From contig JAPLHB010000216.1 in NCBI GenBank assembly GCA_026389845.1, positions 1-44,762 of the forward strand: 44,762 bases of DNA, written 5' to 3'. Numbering within the stretch: position 1 is the stretch's first letter; each line of letters begins with the position of its first letter. Below the pieces are notes generated by a model. It saw only the letters and a program-made list of their open reading frames with translations, did no database searches and had not been told where the DNA came from. Made by a program: the position numbers and the translations under genes. Source of the DNA: Chloroflexota bacterium (GTDB taxonomy: Bacteria > Chloroflexota > Anaerolineae > CG2-30-64-16). Below are positions 23,951 through 32,331 of the stretch, in pieces.

Positions 23951-25069
23951 TTACGGGCCGCACCGGGTGATTTGGGCAAACCGCGCCGCGATCCGCCTCG
24001 GAATCTCCCTGCGGCTCGCCAAGCCCCAGCGGTATTGCAGGAAGGTCAGGAAATCCCCTGGCTGCGGCGCCAGGCCTCTGGCCGCGGCCGTGCGGCGGTA
24101 TTGGGCATAGGCTAGGCGCAGGGCCTGACGATGGCTGGCTGCCGCATCGGACGGAACAGCTATAGGCCCCTCACGCGCTTCGAATGGCGAAACAGGCGTC
24201 ATCCGCAGCCGCGCCAGCACGTCGGGCGGCGCGGCGATCCCCAGCCCATCTTCTAGACACTCCAGCGCGGCAAGCAGCGAGCGCTCGATGTGACCATGTG
24301 CGGCCAATTCGATCACAGTCGGCCAGTCAACCTCGGGGTCCGTGCGCTCCATCAGCAGGGCCGCCACATCGGCCAGGGCGATGAGCGCGGCGGGGCCGGG
24401 TAGGATTGCTGTGCGGCAACTACGCGCCAGTTGATCAGCGGCGCTCAGCGCCAGCACGGGCCGGCCTGCCAGCGTAATCGGCCGCGCCCGGCCCCAGGCC
24501 GCCGCGTCCATCTCCCCTGAAGGCCAGAACGCTGCGGCGTGCCAGTGCAGGTCGGCAAATTGCCCCCCGGCCGAGCGGAAGCGCCGGCTGGTCGCCCAGA
24601 TGACACTGCCGCAGGGCGCCGCGGTCGTGGGCGCGACCCCCTGCCAGCCCTGGTCGGCCAGGACGCGACATGCTTCCTCCGCCAGGTCGGCCGGCACAAT
24701 GAGCGCCAGTGCGCCGATCGGCCGCAGGCGGTCGGTATAGACGGTCAGCGCCAGGGGCAGAGCATCGGCCAGCATGATGGGGATTCCGGCGGCGACCAGA
24801 GCCTGCGTCAGCTTGTCCGCGGCCCCGAGCATGAGCTGGTTGGCGTACCAGGCGCGGCGGTGGACGCCGCGCAGGCGGGGCAGCCAGGGGTGATCGGGAT
24901 GGGCCTGCTCCAGAGCTTGCACGGCCAGCGGGAGCAGCGGGAATTGCTTCGGCAGCAGGCGCTCCAGATCGGCCGCGGCCAGCCAGGTGCGCCCCGCCTC
25001 GGCCGCGGCCGGCCCGGTCAGCGTGGCCGCGGCCAGGAGGGCGATGGGGAGAGTGGTCGGTGGGGTCAT
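23951..25069 (-). CDS. Nucleotidyltransferase-family (PF14907-like) protein, catalytic residues degenerate
   Basis: The protein has 372 residues; start ATG 25069 overlaps the upstream stop by 4 bases (ATGA). Overall layout matches the NTase family found in RiPP and polysaccharide loci: N-terminal helices (LLPKQFPLLPLAVQALEQA), RRAWYANQLMLGAADKLTQAL, then the catalytic region, a long C-terminal helical part, and a terminal basic segment. In active members the catalytic region reads roughly LKGxAL...LRPMxDxDLLV. Here it is MLADALPLALTVYTDRLRPI followed by GALALIVP, so the Lys and both metal-binding Asp residues appear lost. Either the protein is a non-catalytic scaffold or its chemistry differs. 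Last full gene of the operon. Confidence 0.7.
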   Translation of the reverse strand: MTPPTTLPIALLAAATLTGPAAAEAGRTWLAAADLERLLPKQFPLLPLAVQALEQAHPDHPWLPRLRGVHRRAWYANQLMLGAADKLTQALVAAGIPIMLADALPLALTVYTDRLRPIGALALIVPADLAEEACRVLADQGWQGVAPTTAAPCGSVIWATSRRFRSAGGQFADLHWHAAAFWPSGEMDAAAWGRARPITLAGRPVLALSAADQLARSCRTAILPGPAALIALADVAALLMERTDPEVDWPTVIELAAHGHIERSLLAALECLEDGLGIAAPPDVLARLRMTPVSPFEAREGPIAVPSDAAASHRQALRLAYAQYRRTAAARGLAPQPGDFLTFLQYRWGLASRREIPRRIAARFAQITRCGP

Positions 25070-25938
25070 GGCGCGATCCTCGTCCATGACGTGCCCCCGC
25101 TATCGCGGGACTTCGCAGGCACTTCCGAAAAGTGCCTGGCACGTATTGCCATCCTGACGAGGGCACGATAGGCTCTACCCGCCGAACGGCGCAACAAGGC
25201 GCCATAGTTGCGGCGCGCCAGGGCGAACGCGTCGTCCTGCGGCCGGTAGCCGAGGGTGTCCTGGGCCTCGGTGATGTCAAACCGCCGCCCCCGGTTGGCC
25301 GACAGTCCGTGGAAGACCCCATAGCGGAGATCATCGGGCGCTTCGATGCAGCACGCCAGCAGGTGAACCAGGTCACGCGGGGTGATGACCCGGTCGAGGT
25401 GCGGATCCCCCGGCGCCAGACTGGACAGATCTTTCAGCCAGCCGATGCGCACGCAAAGCACCGATAGCCCCCACTGGTGCGCGTAATAGCTGCCCAACGT
25501 CTCAGCCCAGGCCTTGGAGGCGCCGTAAAGATCAGCCGGACTGGGCGGCATATCGGCGCGCACGACGACCCTCGGCGCATAGCCCAGCACGGCATGGAGA
25601 CTGCTGGCGAGGATGACCCGGCGACAACCGGCTTCGCAGGCCGCCTCCAGGACGTTGCGCACGCCGATGATGTTATTCGCCAGCAAACTGTCCCACGGAG
25701 CGTGGGGCCGAGGGTCAGCGGCCAGGTGCACGACGCTATCGTGGCCCTGAAAATGGCTGCGGATGGTGTCCAACTGGGCGATATCGGCCCGGACGAAGGG
25801 CAGCGAGAGGTCGCTCGGCGGCGGCCGCCGGTCGAGCAGGGTGAAGTCATAGCGGTCGGCCAGGCCGCGGGCGAGGAGGAGGCCGATGCGTCCGCAGCCG
25901 CCGGTGATCAAGATGCGTGGCCGGTGTGGGGTCTCCAT
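25066..25938 (-). CDS. NAD-dependent epimerase/dehydratase (SDR), copy 2
   Basis: The protein has 290 residues. The N-terminal motif ILITGGCGRIGLLLARGL has the extended-SDR G-x-x-G-x-x-G. Further motifs are VVHLAADPRPHAPW and the active-site YGASKAWAE (Y-x-x-x-K), with the catalytic Ser in LASSLHAV. It resembles uronate dehydrogenase or UDP-sugar epimerase relatives and is clearly homologous to the epimerase at 30163-31104. The C-terminal ~25 residues are encoded by palindromic repeat DNA (25091-25142), so the natural end has been replaced. It shares one base with the upstream glycosyltransferase stop and overlaps the downstream gene by 4. It probably makes or modifies a nucleotide sugar for the operon's glycosyltransferases. 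Confidence 0.85.
   Translation of the reverse strand: METPHRPRILITGGCGRIGLLLARGLADRYDFTLLDRRPPPSDLSLPFVRADIAQLDTIRSHFQGHDSVVHLAADPRPHAPWDSLLANNIIGVRNVLEAACEAGCRRVILASSLHAVLGYAPRVVVRADMPPSPADLYGASKAWAETLGSYYAHQWGLSVLCVRIGWLKDLSSLAPGDPHLDRVITPRDLVHLLACCIEAPDDLRYGVFHGLSANRGRRFDITEAQDTLGYRPQDDAFALARRNYGALLRRSAGRAYRALVRMAIRARHFSEVPAKSRDSGGTSWTRIAP
25091..25142. repeat. Palindromic repeat at the 3' end of the epimerase gene
   Basis: CAGGCACTT (25116-25124) and AAGTGCCTG (25130-25138) are complementary, with GGCACGT continuing on the right. CCCGC-TAT-GCGGG lies just before, at about 25095-25108. The GTGCCTGGCACG core matches the palindrome in the A2M gene at 3959-3991. Confidence 0.65.
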
Positions 25939-26663
25939 CAGGGCTGCTCCGGCGCAGGATTGCCCGCCTGCGCGGCCAACGCCCGGCGCTGCGCAAGCAA
26001 CTCGCGCAGCAGGCGCAGATAGTCGGCGCGGCCCTGCACATCGCGCCGCATCAGATTACCGGTGTGCAGGCGTCGTCGCAAGACCAACTCCGGCAGGACG
26101 GTGAAGCTCAGGTTAAGCCTGGCAGCGCGCGCCCACCATTCGATGAATTCGCCCTGACGCCAGCGGGTGTCGAACCAACCCACCCGCAAGAACGCAGTGC
26201 GGCGGATCAGTAAGGCGCCGATGTGGAAGCTGCCAGTCTGAGTAGCAGACTTCGACAGCAAACGGCGTTCAGCGTCGTCCAATTCCGGGCTGATGAAATT
26301 CCCGACCCTGCCCAGCACCGCCTCGCATGCGGGGTCTGCCTGAAGCATTTGCATCTGCCGGGCAAGTTTGTCGGTCGTCCACAGGTCGTCGGCGTCGAGA
26401 AAGGCCAGCAGGTCGCCCGTAGCTTGGCTGACGCCCAGGTTGCGCGCCGCGGCCGGGCCGCGGTTGGGCTGGCGCAGACAGCGCACCGGCGGGCCAAAGG
26501 CGCGGGCGATCTGGGCGCTGTCGTCGGTGGAGCCGTCGTCCACGATCAGGATCCCGGTGGGCGGCAGGGTCTGGGCCAGCACGCTCTGGATGGCTTCGCC
26601 CAAATAGCGCTCGCCGTTGTGCACCGGAATAATGACGGTTATCGGCGCCTGAGACGATGTCAT
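25938..26663 (-). CDS. Glycosyltransferase family 2
   Basis: The protein has 241 residues; ATG 26663 (MTSSQAPITVIIPV) lies 2 bases after the sulfotransferase stop, and I rejected an upstream GTG-type extension. The GT-A fold has ITVIIPVHNGERYLGEAIQS and VDDGSTDDSAQIA, and the metal-binding DxD-type motif is LLAFLDADDLWTTDKL. The product is inverting-type by family. The protein ends in a short arm with RRDVQGRADYLRLLREL. It is one of three GT2 paralogues in this operon (with 27646-28356 and 29444-30166), all sharing the unusual LxxRRxxFLRVGxFD-like centre. Acceptor unknown. Confidence 0.9.
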   Translation of the reverse strand: MTSSQAPITVIIPVHNGERYLGEAIQSVLAQTLPPTGILIVDDGSTDDSAQIARAFGPPVRCLRQPNRGPAAARNLGVSQATGDLLAFLDADDLWTTDKLARQMQMLQADPACEAVLGRVGNFISPELDDAERRLLSKSATQTGSFHIGALLIRRTAFLRVGWFDTRWRQGEFIEWWARAARLNLSFTVLPELVLRRRLHTGNLMRRDVQGRADYLRLLRELLAQRRALAAQAGNPAPEQP

Positions 26664-26665
26664 GA

Positions 26666-27649
26666 CTACTCCCTCAACCAACTGGACAGATCCCTGCCAA
26701 TCAGCTCTTGCAACTCGCCTATCTCATCCGCATAGCCAGCACTTAATTGCCGGCGCGTGGCTGGATGCAGATTTGGACGGCTCTGGTTTAGTTTTGGCAG
26801 CACTTGGCGCAGTTGTATCGGTAACACGCTCTTTATCATCTGTTTGATTAGCGTGTTGCGGCGCATTACTCTGCTTACCTGGCGACTTCGCGGCAAAAGT
26901 GAGCGATTGTATTGCTGCGAGACGTCAGGCACGAAAGACGGGTCTACGCCGAGAAACTGATAGATATCCTGGATCATCGCAACAGGATTGCTACATAGAT
27001 CGTCGTACAAATAGACGCGCACCTGTTCCCGACAGAAATGGCTGAAATAGGTTTTTAGACTTTTAACATAATAGCCGCGCGTCTCATATTCCGAGAGAAA
27101 TGGCCACCAGTTAGCTTGTCGGCGCCGTTCACAATCCCAGAAGGCAGCGACAAAATCGTCCACAGGTTCTAGGCCTATCCGGCGTGTGTTTAAGAATTGC
27201 GAAAACCCCCGGTCTACGGGCTGGCGCAAAATACAGATTAGCCGGACATCAGGTAACAGCCGCCGGATGTTTTTACAAGCCGCCGGACTGAAGAAGTTGC
27301 TGGAGGTTGCTTCGCCTATGGCGGTCTCCGTGGTTGCGCCAATAAAGAATTGTAGATATTCCTCCCAGGTGGTGGCAGTGGCTCCCCACCAGACATTTGA
27401 CTCAGTGCGGGAATCAATGAGGTGTCCCCGGAAGGGTAGCTCGTCAAGACGGGGGACGGCGGGCATTTGCGGACCGTTCCACTGCGGCTGTTTGCCGCTA
27501 AACTCAAAAAAGTTCAATTCCTTAGCCGGACTCATGAAAACCTGCGGGTGCTGACGCAGATAGAAATACACCGAAGTGGTACCCGTCTTGGCTGGCCCGA
27601 TGACCAGGAAATTGGGGGCATGGGGGCTGGCGCTGGTTGTAGACATCAT
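26666..27649 (-). CDS. Sulfotransferase (PAPS-dependent), copy 3
   Basis: The protein has 327 residues. The 5'-phosphosulfate loop is NFLVIGPAKTGTTSVYFYL (about 13-31), with Lys and the TGTTS signature. A 3'-phosphate site follows with ICILRQPVDRGFSQF, and the conserved later segment is RVYLYDDLCSNPVAMIQDIY. It resembles heparan-type/Sulfotransfer_1 enzymes that transfer sulfate from PAPS to a sugar or lipid hydroxyl. The first 4 bases of the gene overlap the stop of the glycosyltransferase. It lies between two GT2 genes, so a sugar acceptor is likely (inference). Confidence 0.88.
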   Translation of the reverse strand: MMSTTSASPHAPNFLVIGPAKTGTTSVYFYLRQHPQVFMSPAKELNFFEFSGKQPQWNGPQMPAVPRLDELPFRGHLIDSRTESNVWWGATATTWEEYLQFFIGATTETAIGEATSSNFFSPAACKNIRRLLPDVRLICILRQPVDRGFSQFLNTRRIGLEPVDDFVAAFWDCERRRQANWWPFLSEYETRGYYVKSLKTYFSHFCREQVRVYLYDDLCSNPVAMIQDIYQFLGVDPSFVPDVSQQYNRSLLPRSRQVSRVMRRNTLIKQMIKSVLPIQLRQVLPKLNQSRPNLHPATRRQLSAGYADEIGELQELIGRDLSSWLRE

Positions 27650-28356
27650 TCTGACACATCTCCTCTTTGGGTATCGGGGGTAGCACCCGTTTGTCGATGA
27701 CGTTCTACGGCCCGCTTCAAAACGGGGAAGATTGTGGTTTTCGTGTGGTCAATGCCAGCAGTTAGACTTTCTTTGTGGCGGCGATAGAAAAGGGTAACCT
27801 GGTCTATCTTGGCGATAGCCACGCCGCCCTTCCGAGCACGCAGAAACCAATCGGTGTCTTCTCCGATGCGCAAGGTCGAATCAAAAAAGCCGATCTGCTC
27901 AAAGATGTCGCGTCGAACGAGGGCGCAGCCAAGCAGCAATTCATCCCAGGGAGGGGTGCGCGGCTCAAACGCCAGAGTAAGTGCATCGCTCTCCGTGGGC
28001 CACAAGCGTTGGACCTTGCCCATCACGATCTGTATGGTACGGTCGTCGTGCAGCACGGGCAACTGCAGCCGCAATTTGTCGTCCGGCCATAAGTCGTCGG
28101 CGTCTATGAAAGCGATAAGATCGCCGGTAACCAGTTCCAGTCCACGGTTGCGTGCTGCGGCGGGGCCTTGGTTGGCCTGATGCACTGTGCGAATATCGGA
28201 TCCCAAGCGTTCGATCAGTGTTGCCGTGCCATCAGTAGAGCCATCATCCACGATGATGATCTCTAGCGGCGCGTACGCTTGGCGCCGTACGCTGGCAATA
28301 GCCTCGGCCAGGTAGCGCTCGCCGTTGTAGACCGGAACAATCACACTGAGCCGCAT
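27646..28356 (-). CDS. Glycosyltransferase family 2
   Basis: The protein has 236 residues; ATG 28356 gives MRLSVIVPVYNGERYLAEAI, and the longer frame to 28422 is rejected because it lies inside the upstream gene. Motifs: VDDGSTDGTATLIERLG, then GDLIAFIDADDLWPDDKLRL with the DxD metal site, and later CALVRRDIFEQIGFFDSTLR and GEDTDWFLRARKGG, typical of GT2 transferases. The start overlaps the end of the GT4 gene by 16 bases, so translation is coupled. Paralogue of the other two GT2 genes. Confidence 0.9.
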   Translation of the reverse strand: MRLSVIVPVYNGERYLAEAIASVRRQAYAPLEIIIVDDGSTDGTATLIERLGSDIRTVHQANQGPAAARNRGLELVTGDLIAFIDADDLWPDDKLRLQLPVLHDDRTIQIVMGKVQRLWPTESDALTLAFEPRTPPWDELLLGCALVRRDIFEQIGFFDSTLRIGEDTDWFLRARKGGVAIAKIDQVTLFYRRHKESLTAGIDHTKTTIFPVLKRAVERHRQTGATPDTQRGDVSE

Positions 28357-29447
28357 AGGCGATGATATAACGCGTCGTAAGCATCCACAAAGTGGCTGAA
28401 GCTGAACTGACGTTCGGCCCACCGCTGCGCCTGTTGACCATATTGCTCGCCGATCGCCGGGTGATCGAGCATGAACAGCACAGCATCGGCCAATTGATCG
28501 CTGTGATCCGGCTCCACCAACAGGCCGGTCTCGCCATGCACTACCACCTCCTCCAGGCCATCCACCCGGCTGGCGACTACAGGCCGCGCCATCTGAGCGG
28601 CCTCCAACGCCACCAGGCCGAAAGGCTCGTAACGGGAGGGGATAAGCATCATCGTAGCCTGATTGAGCAGAGCGTATACCTCTGGGTGGCTCACCCGTCC
28701 CAAAAACCGTACTCGCTCCCCCAGCCCCAGCCGGGCAGACTGTTGCTCCAGGTCGGTACGCAGATCGCCTTCGCCCGCCACGAGCAGAGTGGCTGTCGGA
28801 TAACGAGACAGCACGCGGCCGAAGGCGTCGAGGGCCACATCAAACCCTTTTTGCTGGGTCAGCCGGCCAGCACACAGAAGCACCGGGGGCGCAAACGACA
28901 ACGGGGTTGGCGTCAGCGGGGGCGTTTCAAGAGCGTTGTAAATCAGGGAGGCGCGATCCGCAATCGCCGGCACTGCCCGGCTGGCATCACGCAAGCTGGC
29001 GCGCGAAACCCCGACCACATGGGTAACCGAATTCAGCACCCGGGCCGCCATGCTGCCCGGCTGGCTGGCGATGGGCAATGGCATGTGCAGCGTCAGCAAC
29101 GTAGGTGTCTGCACGGCCGTGGAATTACGCAAATAGAAGATTGCGCTGGGGCCGGTGGTATTCAGGTGGATCAAGTCGGGCTGGACTCTGTGCAGCAAGC
29201 CGTTGAGTTGGTTGCCGCTCGTCAGTATCTGGCGCAAGTCGCGGCGATCCAACGCAGTGGCAAACGGGAATCGCCACACCGGCACGCCCGCCATCATTTC
29301 CGGTTGCCCATCATCAGCGGGTCGGCCCGAGGTCACAACCGTGAAGGTGTGGCCGCGCGCTTGCAAGGCACGTATCAACTGCTGGCTGAAGGTTTCGACC
29401 CCACCGATGCCGGGCCAGAATTTCTCTGCCCAATACAAGATCTTCAT
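28341..29447 (-). CDS. Glycosyltransferase family 4 (GT-B)
   Basis: The protein has 368 residues. The N-terminal lobe has AEKFWPGIGGVETFSQQLIR, with the Gly-rich loop near the nucleotide-sugar acceptor site. The C-terminal lobe has LLCAGRLTQQKGFDVALDAF, VRFLGRVSHPEVYALLNQA, and the E-x7-E motif SRYEPFGLVALEAAQMARPV. Retaining chemistry is expected by family. It is translationally coupled to both neighbours (4-base overlap with the upstream GT2 and 16-base overlap with the downstream GT2). It probably adds a sugar to a lipid- or peptide-linked acceptor made by the operon. Confidence 0.92.
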   Translation of the reverse strand: MKILYWAEKFWPGIGGVETFSQQLIRALQARGHTFTVVTSGRPADDGQPEMMAGVPVWRFPFATALDRRDLRQILTSGNQLNGLLHRVQPDLIHLNTTGPSAIFYLRNSTAVQTPTLLTLHMPLPIASQPGSMAARVLNSVTHVVGVSRASLRDASRAVPAIADRASLIYNALETPPLTPTPLSFAPPVLLCAGRLTQQKGFDVALDAFGRVLSRYPTATLLVAGEGDLRTDLEQQSARLGLGERVRFLGRVSHPEVYALLNQATMMLIPSRYEPFGLVALEAAQMARPVVASRVDGLEEVVVHGETGLLVEPDHSDQLADAVLFMLDHPAIGEQYGQQAQRWAERQFSFSHFVDAYDALYHRLCGSV

Positions 29448-30166
29448 GGCATGCTGTGTCCTTCTGTAGCAGCGCGCTGCCGTCTGCGATCCAGCGCGGC
29501 CTTGAGGATGGCGGCGCGTGGACCGATGGTGTCTTGCCGGGCGATACCCTTGTTGGCGGCATGCACGCGACGCCTATAGACACACTCTTCCAGCATCACT
29601 GTGCGGAGTTCAGCCTCCCGAGCGCGGATCATCCAGCTCATGAATTCACCGACGCGCAGTTGGGGCTCAAAAAGACCCACGCGCAGGAACGCCTTGCGCC
29701 AAATCAGGAGGGCGCCTGGCACATAACCGGGCAGGAGGCCATCTGGACACCAGAGTCGGGATCGCGCTTCTTCCGATAGTTCTGGGCTGTAAAACTGGCG
29801 TACGCGGCCCAGCACGGCTTCTGTGTCAGGATTGGTGATCAATGTAGCCACCTGCAGGGTCAGTTTCTCCGGTTCCCAGAGATCGTCCGAGTCGAGAAAG
29901 GCCAACAAGTCGCCCTGGGCCAGGGCGATGCCCGCATTGCGGGCGACGCTGGCGCCCTGATTGAGCTGCCACGCATATCGCACCGCCGCGCCAAAGTGGC
30001 TGACGATCTCCTCCGCGGTGCCATCGGTGGAGCCATCGTCTACCACGATGATCTCGATGGGGCGATAGCTTTGCGCCAGCACGCTCTCGATAGCCTCGAT
30101 CAAGTAGCCGGCCCTGTTGAACGTAGGAATGATGACGCTGACCAGCAGCCGCTCGGTGTCTGTCAT
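29444..30166 (-). CDS. Glycosyltransferase family 2
   Basis: The protein has 240 residues with ATG overlapping the epimerase stop by 4 bases. LLVSVIIPTFNRAGYLIEAI and VDDGSTDGTAEEIVSHFG form the nucleotide-sugar fold; LAFLDSDDLWEPEKL is the DxD-like site. It shares VPGALLIWRKAFLRVGLFEP and an MLEECVYRRRVHAANKG-type tail with the GT2 at 25938-26663, showing that these two are recent paralogues. Confidence 0.9.
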   Translation of the reverse strand: MTDTERLLVSVIIPTFNRAGYLIEAIESVLAQSYRPIEIIVVDDGSTDGTAEEIVSHFGAAVRYAWQLNQGASVARNAGIALAQGDLLAFLDSDDLWEPEKLTLQVATLITNPDTEAVLGRVRQFYSPELSEEARSRLWCPDGLLPGYVPGALLIWRKAFLRVGLFEPQLRVGEFMSWMIRAREAELRTVMLEECVYRRRVHAANKGIARQDTIGPRAAILKAALDRRRQRAATEGHSMP

Positions 30167-31104
30167 GGGCTATGCTTTCTCATGGTTTGCCAGCTTAAGC
30201 CAGTTCGTTGCCGCGCCCGGCGGGCAAACGAGCGGACGCGCCGCAGCCCACGATGCCAGGGCGTGGGGTAATTATGTTCGGCCAATAAAAAGGCATCGTC
30301 CTGCGGCACATAGCCGAGCAGGCGACGGGTTTTGCTGATCTCCAGGCGCATCTGTCGGTTGCTCGAGAGGCCATTCAAGACAGCAAAGCGTAGATCCGCA
30401 GGCGCTTCTACAGCCGCTATCAACAGCGAAACCAGGTCTTCTTGAGTGATGGCCCGCGGCAAATCCGGACTTCCGGGCCATAGATAGCGGCTATCTCGGG
30501 ATGCCACCCAGCCCAGGCGCAGGCAGATGACCGAATAGCCATACTGGCGGGCGAAGAAACTGCCCGCCGCTTCACCCCATGCCTTTGTGGCGCCGTAAAG
30601 TGTGCTGGGTTGCGCCGGCGCCCCTGACGGCACAACCAGCTCTGGCGCGGCGCCATCCACCGCCTGGATGCTGCTGGTGAAGACCACGCGCCGGCAACCC
30701 GCCGCATGGGCCGCCAGAAAGATATTGTAAGCCCCCACGATGTTCGACGGCAACAGCGATTCCCAAGACGCATGCATGTTCGCGGTTGCCAAATGCAGCA
30801 CCGTATCAATGCCCTGGCAAAGCGGAAGGATGACCTCAAGGTCAGCGATGTCGGCCTGGGTGAAGGGGAGCGTTGAAGGCGACGGCAATGAGCGGATGTC
30901 GGTCAGGGTCAGGTCGTACCGATCGGCCAGCCGCGTCGCCACCAGGCGGCCCACTTGTCCGGCCGCGCCCGTCACCAGCACCCGCCGCCTGGTAGGGGCG
31001 GGAGAGGTCGAGGTCAGAGCGGAGATCGGTTGTTTGCTCACGGTGGCATGCAACGCCCTATCATGCTCGTGGGCCAAGCTGCCCCTCGCCGTGGTGCCCA
31101 TCAC
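30163..31104 (-). CDS. NAD-dependent epimerase/dehydratase (SDR), copy 1
   Basis: The protein has 313 residues. An unusual ~40-residue N-terminal extension precedes RRVLVTGAAGQVGRLVATRL, the Rossmann G-x-x-G-x-x-G motif. Others are TVLHLATANMHASWESLLPS, FTSSIQAVDG with the catalytic Ser, and YGATKAWGEAA as the Y-x-x-x-K motif. It is closely similar to the epimerase at 25066-25938, including LGYVPQDDAFLLAEHNY near the end (the paralogue has LGYRPQDDAFALARRNY). The gene pair flanks the glycosyltransferase/sulfotransferase block. The start overlaps the kinase stop by 4 bases. A shorter start closer to the Rossmann fold is possible. Confidence 0.87.
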   Translation of the reverse strand: MMGTTARGSLAHEHDRALHATVSKQPISALTSTSPAPTRRRVLVTGAAGQVGRLVATRLADRYDLTLTDIRSLPSPSTLPFTQADIADLEVILPLCQGIDTVLHLATANMHASWESLLPSNIVGAYNIFLAAHAAGCRRVVFTSSIQAVDGAAPELVVPSGAPAQPSTLYGATKAWGEAAGSFFARQYGYSVICLRLGWVASRDSRYLWPGSPDLPRAITQEDLVSLLIAAVEAPADLRFAVLNGLSSNRQMRLEISKTRRLLGYVPQDDAFLLAEHNYPTPWHRGLRRVRSFARRARQRTGLSWQTMRKHSP

Positions 31105-32303
31105 AAGGTCTCCAACAATCCCCGGATGGCGTCGGTGTTGCGCGCTGACTCCAGCGCCAGGTCCAGGCCATAACAGGGCAGCCGCCGGGTCAGCGCCGCG
31201 GTGAAGCGATAGTTGTCGGCCTCCGCGCCGGGCAGCCAGATGACGGTGCTAGGGCCGAAGACGCGGAAGGCCTCCCCCAGCGGGAGCGAGCGGAATGCGG
31301 CCTCCGCCTGCCGCGCCACCCGCGGGATGACGAGGGCTTTGATCGCGAAGGTCGAGATCAGGCGCTCGGCGTAGTCCGGGTAGAGAAAGACCAGCCCCTT
31401 ACCGGCCTTGTAGCTGTCGTCCCAGCCCTGCAACCTGTCCCGAAACTGGGGCAGGTGTTCCAGCATGTCGGCCTTGATCTTGCCGGAGCTGAACGCGGCG
31501 AAGGCCTGGGGCGCGGGATCGAGCCGGGCCAGGCATTTGTCGTCGCTCAAGAGGCGCAGGCCGTCGCCAGTCAGGCAGTTCAGCGCGGTGGTGGATTTCC
31601 CCGCGCCCGTGTTGCCCACCAGCAGGACGCCACCCCGCTCCGTGCCCACCGCCGCCGCGTGGACGATCTGCCAGCCGAACTCATGCAGCGCCCAATGGAA
31701 CAGCGTCTGCAGCGGCGCGGCCCGCTCGTAGATGGAGAGCGCGCCCGCGTCGGCGGTCCACCAGAAGCCGTGGCGCGTTGCCCGGTCATAGGCAAAGAGC
31801 TGGCCGGCGGTCGGCGCGTGCATCAACGCAAGGGGGCCGGCGTAGGCGATCGCCCGCTGGCCGTAACGGCGATAGTCGGCTGCGGTGAACAGGGACCGCG
31901 GGGGCAGGCTGCCGGTCGAGGCGCCGTCCCATAAGTCAAAGGTGATATCCGGCGCAGCGGCGACGTCATCGTCCGCCAGCAGATGGCCCAGGGCGGGCAG
32001 CACCGCCGGAGGCAAGGCAGGCCCGGCAAAGCGCAGACGGAAGCTTACGCCGGTCATCTGCACCGTGTGCTCGACGATGGGCTGCTGCTGGGCAGCCTGG
32101 GTGAACGCCTGCCCACAGCGGGCCAGGTAATCGGTGGCTTGCAGGGTCAAAGCAGGTGAGCGCTCCCGGAAGGATGACGATGACGCGTCAGCGTGTCGCG
32201 ACGCCGGAGGTAGTTTACCACTGATCGCCCGTTTTCGCCCAATGCTGCGGCGTTGAAGCAGACAATGTGGGTAGTTCATCCCGGAAGCGCGCACGGCTTG
32301 CAT
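31101..32303 (-). CDS. HprK-like P-loop kinase of RiPP/EPS clusters
   Basis: The protein has up to 400 residues. The start is uncertain: ATG 32303 is used, but the conserved-looking part begins near a TTG at 32150 (LTLQATDYLARCGQAF). The C-terminal half has an HPr-kinase-type P-loop: FGWQIVHAAAVG, then GVLLVGNTGAGKSTTALNCL and LRLLSDDKCLARL (Walker A plus the S-D-D segment). True HprK phosphorylates HPr, but no phosphotransferase genes are present. The size and context match HprK-related proteins that occur with PqqD-like and nucleotidyltransferase proteins; in paeninodin-type lasso clusters such a kinase phosphorylates the peptide. Here a peptide, lipid or sugar substrate is possible. It lies between the fucosyltransferase-like and epimerase genes. 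Confidence 0.8.
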   Translation of the reverse strand: MQAVRASGMNYPHCLLQRRSIGRKRAISGKLPPASRHADASSSSFRERSPALTLQATDYLARCGQAFTQAAQQQPIVEHTVQMTGVSFRLRFAGPALPPAVLPALGHLLADDDVAAAPDITFDLWDGASTGSLPPRSLFTAADYRRYGQRAIAYAGPLALMHAPTAGQLFAYDRATRHGFWWTADAGALSIYERAAPLQTLFHWALHEFGWQIVHAAAVGTERGGVLLVGNTGAGKSTTALNCLTGDGLRLLSDDKCLARLDPAPQAFAAFSSGKIKADMLEHLPQFRDRLQGWDDSYKAGKGLVFLYPDYAERLISTFAIKALVIPRVARQAEAAFRSLPLGEAFRVFGPSTVIWLPGAEADNYRFTAALTRRLPCYGLDLALESARNTDAIRGLLETL

Positions 32304-32331
32304 CTTCAGATCAACCGCGCCGATCGCGACG

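Noticed and set aside
31101..32303. Genuine HPr kinase/phosphorylase
   Set aside because: No PTS or HPr genes are nearby, and the operon context matches the RiPP/EPS-associated HprK-like group.
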